Shown here one piece after another: positions 12,062-22,140 of a stretch of DNA of 64,000 bases. A program made the position numbers and the translations under genes. Below the pieces are notes generated by a model. The model had not been told where the DNA came from. It was given only the letters and a program-made list of their open reading frames with translations, and ran no database searches. Position 1 is the stretch's first letter, and each line of letters opens with the position of its first letter. The stretch is from Hordeum vulgare subsp. vulgare (taxonomy: Eukaryota > Streptophyta > Magnoliopsida > Poales > Poaceae), in NCBI RefSeq assembly GCF_904849725.1, contig NC_058522.1:228755084-228819083 (forward strand). The letters run 5' to 3'.

Positions 12062-12793
12062 CCAAGCCTCGCGAGGAAGAGCGACATCAAGACCCTCTAC
12101 GGACCTCCTCGGGACCGCTCCGGAGTGCCGGATATTTCGAGGCAAGGCCTGGCCTCATGAGTCAAGGGTGATGCCAGGGAAGGACGGGCGAGTAGTAGAT
12201 GGCAGGGTAGGACAGTTTCCCCTTTAGTGCAAAGGAGGTGGGAGCGTACCATGGTTCCAAAGGCATCTTTCAAAGGTTTCCCTTCCGGTGCAACAAGACC
12301 ACGACCGCACGCCAGTAGGGAAAACGTCATTCCTGAAGACCACCTTTAGGTAGGGGATCCCTTCAAAATTGGCCGATGTGGGATCCCTTCCCGCCGAAGC
12401 TATGAGGGAAGACGACCCGGGCCTCTGCGATAAACAGAGAGAGTAGGATACTTGAGAGAGAAGGAGGGTGAGACGAGAGACCAGACCGAGGAGAGTTCAT
12501 TCCAACCGTAGGGCAACACACCTAGCCACTTGCCTGCGGACGCTCAAGAGCACTATACTAGTTCATCCATCAACCTCCGCGAGAGGCAATCCACCAAAAG
12601 TATGAGTAGCGTTTTACGCTTCACAGCGGCCTGAACCTGGGTAAACTGTTTTGTTCCGTGTTCCCCTCACCATCGAGTGAGTCCTTCGTCGTTTCCATCG
12701 ATTTGCGAGCTAGCTAAGGTCAAGCCGGGAGAGATTGCCGTACACGCCCCTGTGTTCGAATCCTTAGGGTTTTGCAGAGCCCTAAATCCGACA
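12062..12793 (+). repeat. E2 5' LTR, right portion only
   Basis: Aligns with about 25444-26227: shared AAGCCTCGC, the TTTCCCCTTTA block, GAGAGAGTAGGATACTT and the end CCCTAAATCCGACA. The left part was separated by insertion of E1 and lies beyond the window. The TATA box seen in the 3' copy is altered here (GATAAACA at 12429-12436). Confidence 0.9.
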
Positions 12794-12794
12794 T

Positions 12795-12812
12795 TTGGCG
12801 CACCAGGTAGGG
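12795..12812 (+). other. E2 primer-binding site
   Basis: TTGGCGCACCAGGTAGGG follows the LTR end CCGACA after one base. This TTGGCGC type of PBS differs from the tRNA-Met type in E1 and E5. I did not assign the tRNA with certainty. Confidence 0.7.
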
Positions 12813-13850
12813 GGCATGTCGAGGTCTGTCCCAAGGTTCGGCTCACCGAAACTGACCGCGCCCATGGCGGGGAAACGACGAGTCCGTGCGGAGAGGCGGG
12901 CTGCCAGCGTGGCGCGGACGGCGTGGGCGGGCCACGACGCCCAGCTGCATCCCACCCCATTGACTGTCGATGTCCATGCTGGATAGGCTTCCGGCGGGCC
13001 GCCGAGGTTTCCATCTTCGCCAAACGTACAAATCCCCGCGCCACCCGGCCCTTCCACAGACCCCACTGGCCCCTCCCCTCATCCAAGCTTTTCAACATCA
13101 AGCGCAGAGGCATGTCGCGCTGTTGGTGGCGTACGAGCTCAGGCGTCAGCGCACCGCATGTCACCACTGCGTCAGAGGTCATGCGTGCCACCTCAGGCTC
13201 TTCACCGCCGGTGAAGCCCGACCTCGTTCCCATGCGAGCTATGTCCGTCATCCTGCACCGCCAGGACTTGCAACGGAAGGCCCGCACAGGCACACCCAAA
13301 ACATCCATCTGGGTTCACCCCTACTGGAGATCCGGCGGGAGCAGATGGGAGTGCTAGACTTGGCCCCGTTGGGAGGGCCTCACGCAGCGTTCATCGGCAG
13401 ACTTCACGAAGCGGGGAGAGAGTACCTGAGGCTCGACTACACGAACACTCGAGGGCTCACACGGTCCGATGACAACCATATCAGCACACCTACGGGCCAA
13501 GGAGGAGACCACGCGGACCGTCACTATAGCAGGAGTCATGACCGCGACCCCACGAACAGCCCCAATGCGAACAGGTATGAACAACACCGCGGGGGAGATC
13601 CGAGGGGGTGGCTTCGCGAGGACGCCAAGCGCGGGTGCACTAGCGGGGCCCATCTACTGGTTGGGAACTACCCCAGGCAGACGTTTGGGTCTAGGGACCG
13701 GGGACCTCTCGCCTTGGACAGGGTGGACGCACCCTCATGTCCAGGTCGAGGGGCACCAGCCTGGGAACTGAGGGTGGAACATACGCCCATGTTCCCGGGC
13801 CAGACGATCCCAACCTGGGGGCTGGGGTGGTATACCCGCCCCCGCCCCGA
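12813..13850 (+). pseudogene. E2 leader/gag-position region, no recognised domain
   Basis: GC-rich sequence with long overlapping frames on both strands, including plus-strand frames beginning MSRSVPRFGSPK near 12816 and running past 13400 in a different frame. The position after the PBS is where gag would be, but I see no capsid motif or zinc knuckle. It is probably a frameshifted leader or gag relic. Interrupted at 13856 by E3. Confidence 0.4.
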
Positions 13851-13855
13851 GGGCG

Positions 13856-14443
13856 TGACGGGGATACAGCCCTAGGGTAGGTCCATAGGCCTAACCTATA
13901 TGTCCTACACAAGGGCATCTCATTATTAAGACTACAAGGGAAATTCTAGCGGGATCGCGACAACATCTAATCCACTCGGTACGGACCCACTCAGAGAAGT
14001 ACATTCCATCCACTCTGACGACAGTCAACCACTCGGCCGTATGACTCACTCGGGTATGCAAATACCAACAGTCGTCAAGGCAGTCGAAGTATAGAGGAGG
14101 TTCTGTAGTGGGAAGACATTATGGCATCAACGCCCCATCTTGTAACATAAGAGGTGAGGCGCTGGCGCAATCTATATAAGCCACCCCCTCCACATAGCTA
14201 AGGGTTAGCTTCTTGTCCCCCTGCGGGCTCATCCTTTCCCTGGACCTCTGGCTCTCTCTATACCATGTAACTCATGTCCATGATAGATAAAACAAATCCT
14301 CACCAGAGCACGAGACGTAGGGTTGTTATCACCACTGTGAGAGGCCCGAAATCGCTAAAACCACCGTGTCACCCATGTGCATCTCGATAGATCATGCTCC
14401 ATTATCCTACCCCCTTTGTATTGTCGAAATCGATACCACAACA
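13856..14443 (+). repeat. E3 5' LTR
   Basis: Starts TGACGGGGATACAGCCC and ends GATACCACAACA. Direct repeat of 19860-20446. Contains TCTATATAAG at 14171-14180, a likely TATA box for rightward transcription. Confidence 0.92.
14173..14179 (+). promoter_or_regulatory. TATA box in E3 5' LTR
   Basis: TATATAA within TCTATATAAG, kept in the 3' LTR at 20177-20183. Position about 270 bp before the LTR end suits a U3/R promoter. Confidence 0.6.
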
Positions 14444-14444
14444 G

Positions 14445-14462
14445 TTGGCAGCCACCGTGGGG
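14445..14462 (+). other. E3 primer-binding site
   Basis: TTGGCAGCCACCGTGGGG follows the 5' LTR end after one base. It resembles the TTGGCGCC-type PBS of many grass Gypsy elements with one change. Confidence 0.65.
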
Positions 14463-14779
14463 CATGGCGTCTATCGAGCCATGATACATATGGTTATTTC
14501 CTCAGCCACCGGCGGCGGATCGATTCCTGTTGGTGCCCTCTATTTAGTTTCATCTTCATGATTTAACAGATTTGTTTGTATTGTTCATCTCCACGACGAG
14601 CAAAGCATCGCAAGCAGAAGGAAAACATATATCTATCCAAGCACATACAAGGAGAACCACCGACCTTCAGGAAACCGATTGCCCCTCCGCACGCAGTCGC
14701 CTGTGTCGTCCGCCTCATCGACCTCTCCGACCTCGACGCTACAGACTGCACTTCGTCTACGATGTCGTTGTGTGCCACC

Positions 14780-14985
14780 CATGTGCAGTCACCGGCGTCG
14801 TCCGCCTCATCGTCTCCATGCGTGGCCGTAGGATCCGTCTACCCCATCATCACCACGCGTGGCCACCGGTGTCCTCCGCCTCATCGTCACCACGTGTGGC
14901 CACCGGTTCCGTTCGTCTCATCATCGTCGCGCGCAGCCGCCGGTGCCGTTCGCCTCATCGGCATCATCAACCATGTCGCTCAGCC
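14780..14985 (+). repeat. E3 tandem array 1 (about 45 bp unit)
   Basis: Repeats of a unit containing (T/C)CCGCCTCATCGTCACCACG and TGGCCACCGGT, about four copies, diverged. It keeps several frames open on both strands (14576-15190), but no known protein is visible. Confidence 0.6.
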
Positions 14986-15839
14986 GCCGCGCACGGCCGT
15001 TGATGCTGTTCACCTCGTTGCGGAATCCGGCCTCGTGTTCTCGGATGCTCGACGGCGGCCTCCGCGATGGAGGTACAGGCCCATCGGGGCGCGAATGCGC
15101 ATCGCTCCTTCTTCTGCGCCGGTCGCCGCGGTAGTCTCCATGGCGGAAGAGCGCTGGGGCGGTAACCTTCGAAACAGTCTCAGCCTGTAGCCGATGGCCA
15201 TTCGAGATCGAAGGAACAATCCTCGTAAGTACATGCATAACATGGGCCACCTCCTCCATCAATTGACTACATGCAGGCAAAAAAGGAAACGGGAGGGATG
15301 TGGTGACTTCAATGTCGGATTAATTGGCTGTGTATTAGTTGGTCATTCAGTGAGCATCTTCAATGCTAATCAAGGCCAAAACAAGGTGCGTTGATCCATT
15401 TTTTCCGCAGCCACCTACACTTGCATCCAGCGCACACAGAGTCTGCCTTGACTCCCAGCCAGCCCGGCCGGTACATTACTCCGAGCAAGTACTCTGGTAC
15501 GCTTTCGCACAAGCACAAGTCTACACTTTAACCGGTACGCCTCTACTTACTCGGACAGGTACGCCTCTGGCTTTTTTGGACATGCATATTTGTTCATTCG
15601 GATAGATGCTACACTCGGGCACGCCTCGCTTTCTTGGACACGTCCACGTTCAATCGAATACATTTCTACACTTGGACAACCAAACGTCCATAGGCATTTT
15701 ACATGAAATCTGCATTCCGACGACTAACATGCACGCACTCGATCATTCACGTGTTCTCACCTGGTCGTATGCCTCCTCAACGGTATGTCCGACTCGGCCA
15801 CCCTGCTCGTCACTCCTCGGCTAGGCACGTCTTGATCAA

Positions 15840-16640
15840 CATGCCCGACTCGATCGCCCCATGTGCCGTCACTCTACTGGACGCGTCATCATCACTCGGC
15901 AGCTCCGTGCATCGCCAATCGGTGAGACACGGCTTCATCACTCGACCGCCCCGCGCGCAGTCGCTCTGCGGAACGCTCCCTTGAAACTCAGCCGCCCCGT
16001 GCGCCATCACTCTGCTCGACGACGTCTTCACTCGGCAGCTCCATTCATCATCACTCGGCGAGACACGCCTTCATCACTCGGCCACCCCGTGTGCCGTCAC
16101 TCTGTTAAATGCTCCATCGTCACTCGGCCGCCACGTGCGCCATCACTCTGTTGGACGCGTCATCATCACTCGACACCTCCGTGCATCGCCACTCGGCGAG
16201 ACACACCTTCATCACTCGACCGCCCGTGCGCCGTCTCTCTGCAGAACGGTTCCTCGATACTCAGTCGCCCCGTGCGCAGTCACTCTGCTAGACGTGTCGT
16301 CGTCATGCAGGACCTCCGAGCATCACCACTCAGCGAGACACGCCATTATCATTCGCCGCCCCGCACGCCGTCTCTCTGCCGAACACTCCATCGATACTCG
16401 GCCGCCCCACGCGCCGCCACTCTGCTGGACGCGTCGTCGTCACTCGGCAGCTCCTCGCATAGCCACTCAGCCGGACGCTCCATCGTCACTCGGCCGCCCC
16501 GCACGCCATTACTCTATTAGATGCGTCGTGATCACTCGACAGGTCCGCCATCGCCACTCGGCGAGACGCTCCTTCGGGCCGTCACTCCGCCGCTCCGCGC
16601 GCCGCCACTCGGACGGATGCATCTACTTCAGTCGACCACC
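15840..16640 (+). repeat. E3 tandem array 2 (about 137 bp, three 46-bp subunits)
   Basis: The anchor (C/T)GGCAGCTCC-like block recurs at 15897, 16033, 16171, 16308 and 16445 (spacing 136-138), then at 16537 (92 away, two subunits). Subunits share CACTCGGCCGCCCC and GTCACTCTGC. Neither 46 nor 137 is a multiple of 3, so the long ORFs here (15861-16520, 16135-16734) are not a conserved reading frame. Confidence 0.85.
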
Positions 16641-17014
16641 CGCGCGTCGTGAAACAGCTAAGATATTATTCACACACTGCATTCAATTAAATTGTTATTT
16701 TCATATTCCCGAGTGTGAAGTAAGTCACATATGACGTGCACTCGGAGGCCCCGCCACCGAGTGTCCCTCTGCCCTTGGTTCTTTATCTTCATGTACGATC
16801 CTTCACTTTTACAAGTTCAGTCGTATCCTTCGACCTTTAGACACTTCCTGGTTATGACCAGCAAGCACCTGGCACACCCAGCGGGTCTCTATGGGTGCAA
16901 TTAACACGTATCATTTCAACAAACATTAGATTACTTCGAGAATTTTTTATCTTAGGTTGTGTTATATTTCATACACAGGCTACCAGGACGCCTTTGTGTG
17001 TCATTCTCGACGAC
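16641..17014 (+). repeat. E3 AT-rich spacer, copy 1
   Basis: Spacer between arrays 2 and 3 containing CATTCAATTAAAT (16680), a CACTCGGAGGCC block, GCACCTGGCACACC and TTTCATACACAG. The same order recurs at 17563-17895, 883 bp further on, so array plus spacer is a higher-order repeat. Confidence 0.75.
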
Positions 17015-17540
17015 ATGCTAGACTCGATCACTCCAGGCGCCGTCACTTGGTCAGGCGCCTCCACGACAACATTCTCGACCCGGCTGCCCCGCGTGCCGTT
17101 ACTTGCCCGCTCCGCGCACCATCACTCAGAGAGATGCTCCTTCGTTAGTTGGCTGCTCCGCGCATCGTCACTCAACTGGACGCTCCCTCGTCACTCGACA
17201 GTTCCACGCATCGCCACTTGACTGGACGCGCCTTCGTCACTCGGTCGCTCCGCGCACTGTCACTCGACCGGACACTCCTTCATCACTCGATCGACCCACA
17301 AATCACAACTGGACGAGACACATTGTCATCACTCGGCAGTTCCGCGCTTCACCACTCGACTGGATGCTCCTTCGACATTCCGTCACCCCACGTGTCGTCA
17401 CTCGACCGAACGCTCCTTCGTCACTCGATCGCTCCGTGCGACGTCACGGAACTGGATACCTTCGTCACTCGGTTGCTCCGTGCACCATTACTCAATTGGA
17501 CGCTGCTTTGTCACTCGACCACTCCTGCGCCATCAGACAG
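17015..17540 (+). repeat. E3 tandem array 3 (about 46 bp unit)
   Basis: Units with CTCCTTCGTCACTCG, (A/G)TCGCTCCGCGCA and CGTCACTCGACTGGACG, about ten diverged copies. Related to array 2. Confidence 0.75.
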
Positions 17541-17900
17541 CTAAGTCATTCTTCATATGCTACATTCAATTAAATGGTTGTTTCCGCATCACCGACTATC
17601 GAGGAAATAGCACATGACGTTCACTCGGAGGCCACGCCTCCAAGTGTACCTCTGCACTTGGTTGTTTATTTTTATGTGGGAGCATTTCACTTCCGCTTCG
17701 TTTGTGTCTAGTACACAAACGAGTTCAGTCGGATCCTTCACTTGCATAAGTACAGTCGGATCCTACACAAGTACAAGCACCTGGCACACCAAGTGGATGT
17801 CTATGGGTGTTGTTTACACAAACTATTTCAGAAAAGATCAAATTAATTTGATAAATTTTTATGTTGGGTTGTGCTATTTTTCATACACAGGTTAAGCAAT
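17541..17900 (+). repeat. E3 AT-rich spacer, copy 2
   Basis: Second copy of the 16641-17014 spacer, with CATTCAATTAAAT at 17563 and ending TTTTTCATACACAG. Confidence 0.75.
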
Positions 17901-18054
17901 CACTCGACGCGTTTGTGCGCCTTCTTCGTCGCGGCTCAGGCTCAGTCGTCGCAACGATCATTCCTGCGTTCTCACGTGTTCAGAAGCCCCTTCGATGACG
18001 TAGTGGACACGGCAGCCCCGCGTGCCATCACTGGGTCGGACACCTCCTCTACAT

Positions 18055-18545
18055 ACATGACTTGGCCGCCCCGTGCATTGCCACTCAGCCGGACTCGTCT
18101 ACCTCACTCGGATGCCCCACGCATCGCCACTCCGTGTGGCACGTCTTCATCACTTGGCCGCCCCGCGCGTTGCCACTCAACCGGACTCGTCTACCTCACT
18201 CAGATGCCCCGCGCATCCTCACTTCGTGTGGCACGTCTTCATCACTTGTCCGCCCCACGCGTTTCCACTCAGCCGGACTCGTCTACCTTACTCAGATGAC
18301 CCCGCGCATTGCCACTCCGTGTGGCACATCTTCATCACTAGGCCGCCTCACATGTTGCCACCTGGCCGGACTCGTCTACCTCACTTGGATGCCCCGCGCA
18401 TCGCCACTCCGTGTGGCACATCTTCATCACTTGGCCGCCCCGCGCGTTGCCACCCAGCCGGACTCGCTTACCTCACTCGGATGCCCCGCGCATTGCCAGT
18501 CCTCATGACACGTCTTCATAACTCGGCCGCCCCACAAGCCACCGC
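18055..18545 (+). repeat. E3 tandem array 4 (92 bp unit)
   Basis: The block CTTGGCCGCCCCGCGCG starts at 18061, 18153, 18244, 18338, 18430 and 18522 (spacing 91-94). Each unit also has CGGACTCGTCTACCTCACT and GTGTGGCACGTCTTCATCA. 92 is twice the 46-bp subunit. Confidence 0.88.
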
Positions 18546-19205
18546 TCGGGAACATAGATGCGACTCCGTATCTCCAAAGTTGAAAACAACTCTGAGTGCG
18601 GACATGCTCCACACTCGGGGGCTTAGCTGTGACTAGGCATCGCCTAAGTTAGACACTACTCCGAGTAAGGACACGCTCCACACTCGGGGACTTAGCTGTG
18701 ACTTCGTATGGCCTAAGTTAAAAAACCCTGAGTGCGAACATGCTCCACACTCGGGGGCTTAGCTGGGACTCCGTATAGACTAAGTTAAAAACTACTTCGA
18801 GTATGGACACGCTCCACAATCGGGACTTAACTGCAACTCCATATCGCCTAAGTTAAAAACAACTCCGAGTATGGACACGCTCCACACTCGCGGGCTTAGC
18901 TGCAAGTCCGTATCACCTAAGTTAAAAACAACTCTGAGTGCGGACATGTCCACACTCGAGGACTTAGCTATGACTCTGTATCGCCTAAGTTAAAAACTAC
19001 TCCGAGTGCGGACATGCTCCACACACGGGGACTTAGCTGCGACTCCGTATCGCCTAAGTTAAAAACTACTCCGAGTACGGACACTCTCCACACTCGGGGG
19101 CTTAGTTGCGACTCTGTATCGCGTAAGTTAATAAGTACTCCGAGTACACACACGCTCCACACTCGGGAACTTAGCTACGACCCCGTATCGCCTAAGTTAA
19201 AAATA
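18546..19205 (+). repeat. E3 tandem array 5 (68-69 bp unit with hairpin)
   Basis: CTCCACACTCGG or a close variant recurs at 18607, 18676, 18743, 18812, 18880, 18948, 19017, 19086 and 19155. Each unit has CCGAGTG, about 13 bases, then CACTCGG (a 7-bp inverted repeat in the best units), followed by GCTTAGCTGCGACTCCG and CCTAAGTTAAAAAC. Confidence 0.9.
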
Positions 19206-19494
19206 CACTCAAAGACTTGACTTTGATCCAGAAATCATATAATGCAGATTCAGCAAACATTCAACATGACGAGCACTGGAAGACTTAAACCCTCTACCGG
19301 ACTCATCTAGTCTGACAGAGGCTCGGGGACTACACCTACTGGGTGCACTACGCGTGTCTCATTTGAAGATAAATACAAAAAATAAACATTCTACTTGGTT
19401 AGGTCCAGCAACAACATTCGAGTTCAACAGATTCAACAGACTCCAACTGACTACCAGCAATTAGTCAGAGTCTCAAGATCCTGTTGGTCACTCG

Positions 19495-19778
19495 GATCTA
19501 CTTCAATTGTCAAGTTCACTCGGACATACTACTCAGCGGAATTGATCAGGGAAAATGATGGAGACTTCGATCGACGCACAATTCTCTAAGGATTTACTTC
19601 AATTTCACTCCGACGTACTACTCAGCGGAATCGATCAGGGCGAATGATGGAGACTTCAATCGATGCACAATTCTGTAAGGATCTACTTCGATTCACAAGT
19701 TCAATCGGATGTACTACTCAGCGGAATCGATCAGTGCGACTGATGGAGACTTCAATCAATGCACAATTCTGTAAGGCC
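19495..19778 (+). repeat. E3 tandem array 6 (about 90-97 bp, three copies)
   Basis: Three units of GGATCTACTTCAATT..., TACTACTCAGCGGAATCGATC and GATGGAGACTTCAATCGATGC, ending CACAATTCTGTAA. It precedes the polypurine tract. Confidence 0.85.
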
Positions 19779-19848
19779 CTGAAGCGCGTTCAAGGTCTGC
19801 TGCTACAAGATTTACATCGACACCTTCACCACTCGGACCCTGATCCAT

Positions 19849-19859
19849 TCGGGGGCTAA
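19849..19859 (+). other. E3 polypurine tract
   Basis: CGGGGGCTAA directly before the 3' LTR start at 19860; G-rich, as expected. Confidence 0.6.
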
Positions 19860-20446
19860 TGACGGGGATACAACCCTAGGGTAGTGTCATAGGCCTGACC
19901 TATATGTCCTACCCAAGGGCACCTCATTATTAGGACTACAATGGAAATTTTGGCTGGATCGCGACAACATCTAATCCACTCGGTACGGACCCACTCGGAC
20001 AAGTACATTCCATCCACTCGGATGACAGTCAACCACTCGTCCGTATGACTCACTCGGGTATGCAAATACCAATAGTCGGCAAGGCAGTCGAAGTATAGAG
20101 GAGGTTCTGTAGTGGGATGACATGATGGTATAAATGCTCCATCTTGTAACATAAGAGGTGAGGGGGTGGTGCACTCTATATAAGCCACCTCCTCCACATA
20201 GCTAAGGGGTAGCTTCTTCTCCCCCTGTGGGCTCATTCTTTACCTGGAGTTATGGTTTTCTCTATACCATGTAACTCATGTCCATGACACATAAAACAAA
20301 GCCTCTCCGGAGCACGAGACATTGGGTTGTTATCTCCACTGTGAGAGGCCCGAACTCGCTAAACTACCGTGTCACCCATCTGGATCTCGATAGATCATGC
20401 TCCGTTATCCTACCCCCTTTCTATTGTCGGAATCGTTACCACGACA
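19860..20446 (+). repeat. E3 3' LTR
   Basis: Starts TGACGGGGATACAACCC and ends GTTACCACGACA. Direct repeat of 13856-14443. Followed by AGGCG, which pairs with GGGCG before the 5' LTR. Confidence 0.92.
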
Positions 20447-20451
20447 AGGCG

Positions 20452-22140
20452 TGCGACGCTCACTTGGGCACGAAGGGTGGAACACATGTCCATGTCTCTG
20501 GTGCGGGCTTCGTTCGGTTACCAGCAGGTGTTAGGGTACCCGTCGCTGCCCTTAGGTTGGGCTAGCCCGGCCTGGGGGCGTGGCCGAGGGAACTAGTCAG
20601 GGAACCCGGGAGGCCCTACCGAGGCGTGTTGGGGCATCGCCCCAGGGATTCTGCACCCACCACCTGGGCGAGCTTTCCAGCCGATGGTCACAGGGGGCTC
20701 CCCCTGCCTCGAGGGCTCGCTCAGGGCGGGCCACGCCACGCTGCTACAAGCCCGGGGACAGCGACTGGGGCGCAGGCCATTGGGACATGGAGCCCTCGAA
20801 GCATCCCCGGGCCCCCGCATCAACCCGTAACACCTCGGCGTAGCCCCCGCGACGCCCCAGCACCACCTCTGCATCGACCCTGCATCATCCTCTAATTCTT
20901 CCAGAACCTACTTTCATCCCGTGACACTCTCATGTAATAACAACCCGAGGTTGTATACTCCCAGGGCCCCCCGAGGATGCGGAACGGGTCCACACCACGC
21001 CTAGTGGAGAAGACGGAGGAATCAACACAATCCCCCAATGACTTCTGGAATCAGGAGCATAATGCCTCAGGGGTAGGGACATTCCCGAGGCCAAAGAGTC
21101 CTCGCGACCTCCCATATACAACCCCATCGTGACACTCTCACGTAATAACGAGCCGAGGCTATATGTGCCCACAGCCCCCCGAGGACACGGAAGGGATCCA
21201 CCCCATGCCAAGTGGAAGCCCTATGCTCAGCACTGGGGGGAGACGAAAGCGGTGAATAGCTAGGATGCCAGACACAGCTTTTTCTCATTTCTTCATTGCG
21301 TTTTAAGCTGAGGCGCATTAGGCCCTTTCCTTTTCGGTTGTATCCTGAGCTGTCAAGGTCTCGTAGGTTTCTCTACTTGATGTTTTGAAAAGAAAAGAAG
21401 GGTGGGGATTACGTTTCTATGTTCTCTCGTTTTTCCGAACTCGTGTTCTCTTTCCCCTACCACTCTGATTGGTGTTCCGCGGGAACTTTGGGAGGTCTCA
21501 GGTCCTCCCAAGGCAATCGCAAAAAGGGGCGGAATGCGGAATCGCTTCAGCGACAGAAAGGGGGCTCCTGAGCTCTGCCTCAGGAGCCTTACCGGTCATA
21601 GTGCAACTCGCCACTTTTGGCGATGCCCGGGAGATCCGGTCGGCGCCGGGAGTGGCGGGGTCCAACCCTGTGAACCGCGAGCTCCACGGCGGCAGGGAAA
21701 TGTGCGGGATTGGGGCCTAACCACGTAGAGCGGCTTGAGTGTCAAAGGGGGCTCCTGAGCAGCACACCTCAGGGGCCTCACTGGTCACAATGTCACTCGA
21801 CCCCCCAGGGCGTCGGGGCTTTGCCCCGTGAGGAGAAACCTTGGTAATGGGTTGCACCGTACGGCGTCACGGAGATGTGCGGGACCGGGACCAGCAGACA
21901 CAGAGTGCCAAAAGGGTCTTCAAACTGCCCCAAAAGCAGGAAGGAGGCACCATGAACGAGCCCATGCTCGCAGGATAAATCATTAGCATGGCGACATCAC
22001 AGGCTGGCGGCAGTCGCGGCCAGTATGGAAGCATCGTGCGTACCTTGACACCAGGGAACTCGTTAAAAGGTACCCACGATACATGACCTAGCTGTTGTTA
22101 AACTTAACACATGAACCTGTCAGGAGGACAAGGCTGTGGA
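20452..22140 (+). other. E2 interior after E3: GC-rich, with local duplications
   Basis: No protein domain recognised. Two tandem-like pairs are visible. GTGACACTCTCA(T/C)GTAATAAC starts at 20921 and 21129 (208 apart). AAAGGGGGCTCCTGAG starts at 21557 and 21744 (187 apart). Frames on both strands are short and overlap. Confidence 0.6.

Larger units (their letters stand above)
13856..20446 (+). mobile_element. E3: non-coding LTR retrotransposon full of tandem arrays
   Basis: LTRs 13856-14443 and 19860-20446 (588 and 587 bp), PBS at 14445, and a purine-rich tract before the 3' LTR. The flanks GGGCG (13851-13855) and AGGCG (20447-20451) are a 5-bp target duplication with one mismatch. The 5.4-kb interior holds no gag or pol motif but at least five tandem arrays. 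The structure fits a large retrotransposon derivative (LARD-like) that depends on another element. LTR divergence by eye over about 340 bp is roughly 30 differences. Confidence 0.9.

Noticed and set aside
12677..13357. 226-codon plus-strand ORF as E2 gag
   Set aside because: It begins inside the LTR and crosses the PBS, and it shows no capsid or zinc-knuckle motif.
15861..18636. Long plus-strand ORFs up to 219 codons in E3
   Set aside because: They lie in arrays whose periods (46, 92, 137) are not multiples of 3, so no frame is kept from unit to unit.
18546..19205. CRISPR-like array
   Set aside because: The units are directly adjacent and similar throughout, with no unique spacers; this is a plant retrotransposon tandem repeat.
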